Shown here piece after piece: positions 6,133-10,773 of a DNA stretch of 13,504 nt (position 1 is the first letter of the stretch; each line of letters begins with the position of its first letter). The stretch is from Gemmatimonadota bacterium. GTDB taxonomy: Bacteria > Gemmatimonadota > Gemmatimonadetes > Gemmatimonadales > GWC2-71-9. Location: NCBI GenBank assembly GCA_003221085.1, contig QHUD01000107.1, positions 1 to 13,504 of the forward strand, read 5' to 3'. The notes under the pieces were generated by a model, which ran no database searches, was not told the DNA's origin, and was given only the letters and a program-made list of their open reading frames with translations. The position numbers and the translations under genes were made by a program.

Positions 6133-7739
6133 CCTTGCTGTTGCAGCACTGGGTCACCGCGCAGGCGGCCCGGCGCCCCGGAGCGGGCGCGTTGGTCTTC
6201 AAGCGGGAGCGTCTCACCTACGAGGCGCTCGAGCTGGCCAGTAACCGGCTGGCGCACCTCCTCAAGGACGCGGGCTGCGCGCGCGGCGACCGCGTCTGTC
6301 TGCTCACCCCCAAGTCCCCGGCGGCGATCATCGCAATCCTCGGCGTCCTCAAAGCCGACGCCGTGTACGTGCCCCTCGATCCGGGGAGTCCCCTGCCCCG
6401 GCTCGAGAAGATGATCGCGTCGTGCGACAACCGCTGGATTCTGGCGAGCGGCGGGAGGGCCGTCGGGCCGACGCTGGAGGGGCTGTCCGCAGCCCCGGGC
6501 TTCGCCGACACGCACTCGATCGGCTGGCTCGGCACCGACGCGCCGCCCGCGGGCGTCACCGCGCAGTTTTCGCTGGCGGATCTCACCGCGTACCCCTCGA
6601 CGCTCCCCCCCAGCGCGAACGGTCCGCGGGATGCCGCCCACATTCTGTTCACCTCGGGCTCGACGGGCGTCCCCAAGGGCGTCGTCATCAGCCACGCCAG
6701 CGTGCGGGCCTTCATCGAGTGGGCGGTGTCCTACTTCGGCACCGCGCCGACCGACCGTATCTCGGGGCACCCGCCGTTGCACTTCGACCTCTCCACCTTC
6801 GACATGTTCGGCACCTTCGCCGCCGGCGCCGAGCTGCACCTCGTGCCGCCGGAGCTGAACCTGCTGCCGCACAAGCTCGCTGAGCTGATCCGCAGTGCCG
6901 AGCTGACGCAATGGTTCTCCGTGCCCTCGGTGCTCAACTACATGGCGAAGTTCGATGTGGTGCGAGAGGGCGACTTCCCTTCCTTGCGTCGCGTGCTGTG
7001 GTGCGGGGAGGTCTTCCCCACCCCACCGCTCATGTACTGGATGCAGCGGGTGCCGCACGCGACATTCACCAATCTCTACGGCCCGACGGAGGCGACGATC
7101 GCGAGCAGCTACTATACCGTGCCGTCCTGCCCGGCGAGCGAAGATGAAGCGATCCCCATCGGGCAGGCCTGCGGCGGCGAACAGCTCCTCGTCCTGGACG
7201 ACGCGCTCCGGCCCGTACCACCGGGGGAGGTCGGTGAGCTGTACATCCGGGGCGCAGGCCTCTCACCGGGGTACTGGCGCGACCCTGCGAAGACGCAGGG
7301 TGCGTTTCTGCCGTATCCCGGCGGCACCGATCCGGACGACCGGATCTACCGTACCGGCGACCTGGCGACCGTCGGCCCGGACGGCCTGGTCCGGTTTCTG
7401 GGGCGGGCGGACTCGCAGATCAAGACGCGCGGCTATCGGGTCGAGCTGGGAGAGATCGAGACGGCGCTGCACGTGCTCGGGACGCTGCGAGAATGCGCCG
7501 TGGTCGGCGTGGCGAGCCAGGACTTCGATGGCGTGGCCATCTGCTGCGCGTTCACGCCCCTCCCCGGTGCCGACGTGACGCCGGCGAGCCTGCGCGAGGC
7601 CCTCGCACGCTCTCTGCCCCCGTACATGCTGCCGTCCCGCTGGCTCGTGTTCCCGGAGCTCCCCAAGACCACAAACGGGAAGATCGATCGTCGGAGACTC
7701 AAGGAGCTGTTCGCACCCGAGACCGTAGCCGTCCAATGA
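6129..7739 (+). CDS. Stand-alone amino-acid adenylation (AMP-forming) ligase
   Basis: A 536-residue ANL-superfamily enzyme. It activates a carboxylic (probably amino) acid as acyl-AMP and loads it on a carrier-protein phosphopantetheine. The start is GTG at 6129, inside the LLM stop (GTGA). All core adenylation motifs are in order: A3 LFTSGSTGVPKG (173-184), A4 FDLSTFDMFG (219-228), A5 NLYGPTEATI (315-324), A6 GELYIRGAGLSPGYW (369-383), A7 YRTGDLA (407-413), A8 GRADSQIKTRGYRVELGEIE (425-444), and A10 NGK with the catalytic lysine at 518. Length is that of a single A domain with no fused condensation, carrier or thioesterase domain, as in DltA. The FDLS-type A4 also recalls DltA-like enzymes. 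The specificity code is not one I can assign. It is coupled by ATGA to a carrier protein, its likely partner. Confidence 0.92.
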   Translation: MTLLLQHWVTAQAARRPGAGALVFKRERLTYEALELASNRLAHLLKDAGCARGDRVCLLTPKSPAAIIAILGVLKADAVYVPLDPGSPLPRLEKMIASCDNRWILASGGRAVGPTLEGLSAAPGFADTHSIGWLGTDAPPAGVTAQFSLADLTAYPSTLPPSANGPRDAAHILFTSGSTGVPKGVVISHASVRAFIEWAVSYFGTAPTDRISGHPPLHFDLSTFDMFGTFAAGAELHLVPPELNLLPHKLAELIRSAELTQWFSVPSVLNYMAKFDVVREGDFPSLRRVLWCGEVFPTPPLMYWMQRVPHATFTNLYGPTEATIASSYYTVPSCPASEDEAIPIGQACGGEQLLVLDDALRPVPPGEVGELYIRGAGLSPGYWRDPAKTQGAFLPYPGGTDPDDRIYRTGDLATVGPDGLVRFLGRADSQIKTRGYRVELGEIETALHVLGTLRECAVVGVASQDFDGVAICCAFTPLPGADVTPASLREALARSLPPYMLPSRWLVFPELPKTTNGKIDRRRLKELFAPETVAVQ

Positions 7740-8005
7740 TGACCGCGTCACCGATTGCCGCCGCAGCAGTGCAGGCCGAGCTCGCGGCCATATTTGCCAA
7801 GCATCTGCACATCGACGTGCCGACGCCCGAGACCGACCTCGTGGCGACGGGACAGCTCGATTCTCTCGGCGTGGTGGAGCTGCTGCTGCAGCTGGAGAAA
7901 CACTTCGGCCTGCGGCTCGACATGGAAGACCTTGAGATCGACCCCTTCCGCTCGCTCGCCACTCTCACGGCGTTCATTATCACGCACCGCAGCGGCGGAC
8001 ACTGA
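7736..8005 (+). CDS. Acyl/peptidyl carrier protein 1
   Basis: An 89-residue free-standing carrier protein. The attachment motif is LDSLGVVELL, with the phosphopantetheine serine at residue 43. It has the four-helix carrier-fold spacing and a tail ending in HRSGGH. The start ATG at 7736 overlaps the ligase stop (ATGATGA); the second ATG at 7739 is equally possible, since neither has a strong ribosome binding site and translation is probably coupled. Gene order and coupling make it the likely acceptor for the ligase's acyl group. It is a paralogue of carrier protein 2 (about 31 of 69 aligned residues identical by hand count). It resembles DltC-type carriers in size and in the DS[LF]G motif. Confidence 0.9.
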   Translation: MMTASPIAAAAVQAELAAIFAKHLHIDVPTPETDLVATGQLDSLGVVELLLQLEKHFGLRLDMEDLEIDPFRSLATLTAFIITHRSGGH

Positions 8006-8194
8006 CCCATCCCGCTCGACAATTCGATGCTTCAAGTCGGTGCGCGCGCTCAGCGCGCAACGATGCAGGTTAGTGCGCGCCGAGTGCAAAAGTCTGTTGC
8101 ATCGGGGCCACACAACGGCCGTATCGGCTACGCGCGGCCGTCCTGAGGCCGCCGGGGTGCGTGGCCCGAACTCTGCGTAGGGGGAGGCGCACCG
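8006..8194 (+). promoter_or_regulatory. Structured, repeat-bearing leader upstream of the GNAT gene
   Basis: A non-coding gap inside an otherwise overlapping operon. It holds perfect stems TGCGCGC/GCGCGCA (8041-8059), CGATGCA/TGCATCG (8061-8067 with 8098-8104) and ACGGCCG/CGGCCGT (8115-8141). An imperfect tandem repeat, CGATGC...GTGCGCGC, occurs at 8025-8047 and again at 8061-8080. Either copy could pair with the downstream arm, so alternative folds are possible. It may carry a promoter or attenuator for the GNAT-ACP2 pair, but I see no clear promoter boxes. Confidence 0.4.
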
Positions 8195-8236
8195 GTGTAC
8201 CGCGCAAGCGAGAAGGAAAAATTGGTACGGCTATGA
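8195..8236 (+). CDS. Thirteen-codon leader ORF coupled to the GNAT gene
   Basis: A GTG at 8195 begins a frame VYRASEKEKLVRL (first residue read as Met) that ends in TGA at 8234-8236. A very strong GGGGGAGG ribosome binding site (8180-8187) lies seven bases upstream, the best in this part of the window. The stop overlaps the GNAT start as ATGA. The GNAT ATG itself has only a poor site, the nearest AGGA being 15 bases away. This suggests ribosomes load at the mini-ORF and re-start on GNAT. The peptide is charged and has no run of one amino acid, so it is not an obvious attenuation peptide. Confidence 0.5.
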   Translation: MYRASEKEKLVRL

Positions 8237-8748
8237 AGCTCCTGCCGTTGGACTGCCCCGAGCTGATCGAGCTCGCGGCCAACTGGCTGGGCCAGGAGGA
8301 CAACTACAAGTGGCTGGACTTCGGCAACGGAGTCCAATGTCCGACCCCGGTGTCGATCAAGGTGATGACGCAGCGTGACCTGCACGTGCTGCGCGCCTTC
8401 ACGCCGAACGGCAGCGACTTGCCGATCGGCGTGGTAGGCCTGTCCAACGTCGATCGGCGTTTCAAGACGGCGTCCTCGATGTGGGCCGTGCTCGGGCGCA
8501 AGCGATACGGCGGCTACGCGCCGCGCGCGGCGTCCAAGCTGCTGACGTTCGGCTTCACGGAATTGGGGCTCGAATCGGTCGGCGCGTGGACCGTGGAGAT
8601 CAACGTGCCGGCCCGTCGCGGTCTGGAGCGACTCGGGTTCCAGTTCATCGGGCGCCAGCGCCGCTGCCATTGGATCGACGGCCGGCCTTACGACCGCCTG
8701 TTGTACGATCTCCTTGCCACCGAGCACCGGGAGTTACCGGATGCGTGA
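8233..8748 (+). CDS. GNAT-family N-acetyltransferase
   Basis: A 171-residue protein of the RimJ/RimL-like GNAT type. The start is the ATG at 8233; upstream in-frame codons, including a GTG at 8161, have no better site. The central strand IGVVGLSNVDRRFKTASSMWAV (65-86) leads to the acyl-CoA-binding motif A, GRKRYGGYAPRAASKLL (88-104). Then come FGFTELGLESVGAWTVEINV and the family-typical Asn-to-RLGF segment ARRGLERLGFQFIGRQR (127-143). GNATs transfer an acyl group from CoA or a carrier to an amine or hydroxyl. Its 8-bp overlap with the second carrier gene suggests it works on, or transfers from, a carrier-bound intermediate. The substrate cannot be told from sequence. A self-resistance acetyltransferase is the main alternative. 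Confidence 0.85.
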   Translation: MKLLPLDCPELIELAANWLGQEDNYKWLDFGNGVQCPTPVSIKVMTQRDLHVLRAFTPNGSDLPIGVVGLSNVDRRFKTASSMWAVLGRKRYGGYAPRAASKLLTFGFTELGLESVGAWTVEINVPARRGLERLGFQFIGRQRRCHWIDGRPYDRLLYDLLATEHRELPDA

Positions 8749-9040
8749 CACACGTGATCTCGAGGCGCGAATTGCAGAGCTATTCGCGGGCCGACTACAG
8801 ATCGAAGTCCCGGCGGCGGACGTCGATTTGTTCGCCGCGGGCATCGTCGATTCCCTCATGTTCGTCAAGTTGCTGGCGTCCCTCGAAGAGCACTTCTCCA
8901 TCCACGTGTCGTTCGAGGAGCTCGAGATCGACGACTTCCGCACGTTGCGAGAGATCGCGAGCTTCGTCGCCGCGAAGCAAGCCGGGCTCCCCAAGCCTCG
9001 ACGGATGAACCGCACGTCGAGCTCGCACCCGGCTCCGTAG
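8741..9040 (+). CDS. Acyl/peptidyl carrier protein 2
   Basis: A 99-residue carrier protein. The start ATG at 8741 lies within the end of the GNAT gene (8-bp overlap), with GGGAG eight bases upstream. The attachment motif is GIVDSLMFVKLL, with serine 38. The core after it (HFSIHVSFEELEIDDFRTL) matches the same region of carrier protein 1, including the shared LEIDxFRxL. Residues after about 82 form a basic, Ser/Pro-rich tail absent from carrier protein 1. A second carrier in such a small cluster suggests two loaded intermediates, or a donor and an acceptor arm. It converges on the receiver gene, with only 11 bp between the two stops. Confidence 0.88.
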   Translation: MRDTRDLEARIAELFAGRLQIEVPAADVDLFAAGIVDSLMFVKLLASLEEHFSIHVSFEELEIDDFRTLREIASFVAAKQAGLPKPRRMNRTSSSHPAP

Positions 9041-9051
9041 CCGTTCCTTCT

Positions 9052-9423
9052 TTAGTGGTCGCCGAGCAGCGCGGCGACCAGCGTCACCAGGGTTGCGGCC
9101 TCGAACGGCTTGGTGACGAAGCGATCCGCCCCCAAGGCCACCGCGTGTCCCCCGACGTCGATCGATCCCGCGCTCTTGAGGCCGGACATCGCGACGATCT
9201 TCACCGCCGGCCATTCCCGGCGCAAGCGGCCGATGGTTTGCAGCCCGCCCTGCCCGGGCATGAAGATGTCCACGATGACCACGTCGGCGGCGTGCCGCTC
9301 GTACGCGCGGACCCCGGCGTCGCCGTCCGCGGCCTGCCGGACCTCGTGGCCGGCGCGCTCCAGGTGCTTGGTCAGGGCTTGCCGGAGCGTGACGTCGTCG
9401 TCGATGATCAGGATACGGGCCAT
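9052..9423 (-). CDS. Stand-alone receiver (REC) response regulator
   Basis: A 123-residue CheY/Spo0F-like protein with no output domain. Receiver landmarks are the acidic cluster D8-D10 (ILIIDDD), phosphoacceptor D52 (VVIVDIFMPGQGG), S80 at the switch position (VAMSGL) and K105 (FVTKPF). It would take phosphate from a histidine kinase and act by binding a partner. No kinase is in the window. The ATG at 9423 lies one base after the stop of the upstream membrane/coiled-coil gene, so the two form an operon. It converges on carrier protein 2 and is not obviously part of that pathway. Confidence 0.93.
   Translation of the reverse strand: MARILIIDDDVTLRQALTKHLERAGHEVRQAADGDAGVRAYERHAADVVIVDIFMPGQGGLQTIGRLRREWPAVKIVAMSGLKSAGSIDVGGHAVALGADRFVTKPFEAATLVTLVAALLGDH
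9056..9080. terminator. Convergent hairpin at end of receiver gene
   Basis: A perfect 9-bp stem (9056-9064 with 9072-9080, 7-nt loop) covers the last codons of the receiver gene and begins 15 bp after the carrier protein 2 stop. It could help end either transcript. Neither orientation has a U-run after the stem, so a classical intrinsic terminator is not shown. Confidence 0.35.
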
Positions 9424-9424
9424 G

Positions 9425-9667
9425 TCACCCGTGCGGTGGGCTTAAGCGCTCGGCGGTTCGTTCCTTCGCCAACAGCCGTTCGGCGAAGTCCATACGCTCC
9501 TCGAGCTCGGCGAGCCTGCGCTGCATGTCCTCGAGCGCCTGCTCGGTGGGATTCTGGCCGGCGCGCTTGTCCGTGCTTCCGATCAGCCGTCGCACCACGA
9601 CTTGCGCGCATGCGACCACGCAGATGACGAACGCGGTGCCGATGGCCCAGCTCGGAATGACCCACAC
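9425..9667 (-). CDS. Small membrane protein with coiled coil, PspB-like shape
   Basis: An 80-residue protein starting at GTG 9667, with the G-rich stretch GGGGGTGGAG directly upstream (tight spacing). Residues 4-25 form one transmembrane helix (IPSWAIGTAFVICVVACAQVVV), followed by basic residues (RR, K, R), so the C-terminus should be cytoplasmic. Residues 41-70 (from about TEQALEDMQRRLAELEERMD through FAERLLAKER) give a heptad-rich coiled coil. The layout of TM helix, short linker, coiled coil and a short polar end matches PspB of the phage-shock system, but sequence similarity is too slight to name it. It lies one base upstream of the receiver gene. Confidence 0.65.
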   Translation of the reverse strand: MWVIPSWAIGTAFVICVVACAQVVVRRLIGSTDKRAGQNPTEQALEDMQRRLAELEERMDFAERLLAKERTAERLSPPHG

Positions 9668-9701
9668 GCTCCACCCCCTGCGCGACTGCTGCGCTGCGAA
9701 G

Positions 9702-9773
<72 letters not shown>

Positions 9774-9782
9774 GGGAGCCTT

Positions 9783-9811
9783 AAACTGGCAATCTACATG
9801 GACTTTCTCAA
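9783..9811 (-). promoter_or_regulatory. Candidate promoter of tRNA-Cys
   Basis: On the minus strand TTGAGA (9811-9806) is followed after 17 bp by CAGTTT (9788-9783), which ends ten bases before the tRNA 5' end. The -10 box is weak. The same geometry recurs in the duplicated unit, TTGCAA (9911-9906) and CGTATT (9888-9883), which supports the placement. Confidence 0.35.
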
Positions 9812-9833
9812 CCCACCCCAAGAGAGTCCTTCG
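9800..9833 (-). repeat. Imperfect repeat, copy A (upstream of tRNA-Cys)
   Basis: Shares CAACCCAC, AAGAG, TCC and TTCG in register with copy B at 9901-9935, about 100 bp away. Copy A folds into a 9-bp stem with one G-T pair (9800-9808 with 9821-9829). It sits 27 bp upstream of the tRNA-Cys 5' end and contains the candidate -35 box. Confidence 0.6.
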
Positions 9834-9872
9834 ACCTCTTTTGGACCTCTGTCATACCACACGGTTACAGTG
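9834..9872 (-). pseudogene. Degenerate tRNA-Cys 5' half
   Basis: On the minus strand this resembles the D arm and anticodon region of the adjacent tRNA-Cys. GTA, CC, GTGGTA, CAGAGGTC and CAAAA match in order, but two anticodon-loop bases are missing, the 3' anticodon strand no longer pairs, and the T arm and acceptor are lost. It cannot fold as a tRNA. It lies downstream of repeat copy B at nearly the same distance as the real tRNA lies from copy A. Confidence 0.5.
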
Positions 9873-9900
9873 GAGCACGGTCAATACGGCCAATATTACT

Positions 9901-9935
9901 TGCCTTTGCAACCCACTCGAAGAGTACTCCCTTCG
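9901..9935 (-). repeat. Imperfect repeat, copy B (upstream of degenerate tRNA)
   Basis: The diverged partner of copy A at 9800-9833. The two also share sequence in the spacer towards the tRNA (GGAGC, and GGC followed by AAT and TAC in register), which indicates that a unit of promoter plus tRNA was duplicated. Confidence 0.6.
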
Positions 9936-10034
9936 CCCAGAGTGTGGGGATTTTTGCGGGTACTTGTCGTCAGGCAAGCGCACCGCAAAGCCGCGGACCG
10001 AGTTGGTCCTAGACGACCCTGCGTGAGCGCAACA

Positions 10035-10060
10035 ACGGCGGGCCGCCAGGGACCCGCCGT
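10035..10060. terminator. GC-rich hairpin, ACGGCGGG/CCCGCCGT
   Basis: A perfect 8-bp stem with a 10-nt loop, followed on the plus strand by CTTT. On the minus strand it lies 62 bp beyond the stop of the two-TM protein gene and could end that operon, but there is no U-run on that side. Weak as a classical terminator. Confidence 0.35.
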
Positions 10061-10104
10061 CTTTGGAGACCGGTGCTCCACCACGGGTGAGTAACGGCAG
10101 GCAA
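10058..10104 (-). pseudogene. tRNA-Trp-like fragment
   Basis: The minus strand reads GAGCACCGGTCTCCAAA (10078-10062). From memory this 17-mer matches the D-stem to anticodon-loop part of bacterial tRNA-Trp, with CCA in the anticodon position. It is preceded by a D-arm-like TACTCACCCGTGGTG. The anticodon stem has one mismatch and one G-T pair, and no T arm or matching acceptor follows. It therefore looks like a remnant, or another diverged unit of the tRNA-Cys-type repeats. Confidence 0.35.
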
Positions 10105-10122
10105 TTGTCCTCGGCGGCACCG

Positions 10123-10764
10123 TTAGTGCAGCCACGTGAGCCGAATCACGACGTAGAGCAGGATCACGACCAGGAGGGCCAGTTGAACCTGCGCTAACCG
10201 CACCCATCTCGACCTCACCATCTTGAGCACGCGGACCGCTGCCCTGCCCCTCGATTGAGTGACTGACGGCTCTTCCGAGACGCGGGGACCCCAGGCGAGC
10301 ACTCTCACGGATTCACCCGGTCGCACCTTCCCTATGACCGCCCGATCCCGGAGGACCACCCACTCCTCCGCGATGCCGTCACCCATGCTGGCGCGCCGCA
10401 CCTCGATTTGGACGGCCTCAGGCACGTGCAACTCGACCGCCTCGGCGGGCGCCCGACCGCGATTCCTGAGCATGATCTTCCAGAAGATTCCGAGCCTCGG
10501 CCCGACACGTATACCAAAGACCTTGAGGACGGCTTCCACGCCCCGTGCCACGTCGTCGTCGATTCCAACCAGTGGCTCATCACTCCAGGGTGAAATGCGC
10601 TCGGCGAGTCTCGCGAACGCCTGCTGCGCAGTCGCGGGTAACTCGAACTCGTATTGCCGCACCGATACCAGCAGGTTAGCGCCGGAGCGAGCGTATTGGA
10701 GAACGCCAAGTACCGCCAGAATGACGGCGGCCGCCGCGCCTGCGCTCAGCCAGAAGGTGGTCAT
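10123..10764 (-). CDS. Two-TM membrane protein of unknown function
   Basis: A 213-residue protein starting at ATG 10764, nine bases after the stop of the large receptor gene, so probably co-transcribed with it. One transmembrane helix lies near each end: about 4-23 (FWLSAGAAAAVILAVLGVLQ) and 191-208 (AQVQLALLVVILLYVVIR). Between them is a soluble domain. Residues 90-160 have a beta-rich pattern (FWKIMLRNRGRAPAEAVELH, then RPGESVRVLAWGPR) reminiscent of Ig-like or CARDB-type folds. A basic cluster precedes the second helix. I do not recognise the family. An alternative reading with the first helix as a signal anchor is possible. Confidence 0.7.
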   Translation of the reverse strand: MTTFWLSAGAAAAVILAVLGVLQYARSGANLLVSVRQYEFELPATAQQAFARLAERISPWSDEPLVGIDDDVARGVEAVLKVFGIRVGPRLGIFWKIMLRNRGRAPAEAVELHVPEAVQIEVRRASMGDGIAEEWVVLRDRAVIGKVRPGESVRVLAWGPRVSEEPSVTQSRGRAAVRVLKMVRSRWVRLAQVQLALLVVILLYVVIRLTWLH

Positions 10765-10773
10765 GGGTAGCTG

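Larger units (their letters stand above)
9774..10122. other. Non-coding region with tRNA-like remnants
   Basis: About 350 bp between the tRNA-Cys gene and the two-TM protein gene. It carries a promoter-like element, an imperfect duplicated 34/35-bp element, a degenerate half tRNA-Cys, a GC-rich hairpin and a tRNA-Trp-like fragment, all listed separately. Its A/T content is locally higher than that of the flanking genes. Short frames across it have no coding character. Confidence 0.7.

Noticed and set aside
6036..7058. 340-codon minus-strand frame opposite the ligase
   Set aside because: Shadow of the adenylation gene in a GC-rich genome; low-complexity Arg/Gly/Glu composition and no motif.
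10083..10096. ACGGGTGAGTAACG, identical to a conserved 16S rRNA string
   Set aside because: Only 14 nt match; the flanks have no rRNA similarity that I can see, and the stretch overlaps the tRNA-like fragment. Probably coincidence.
9896..10207. 103-codon minus-strand frame across the tRNA-like region
   Set aside because: Its sequence (SPVVEHRS and similar) is what tRNA-like DNA gives when translated, and it overlaps the end of the two-TM protein gene.
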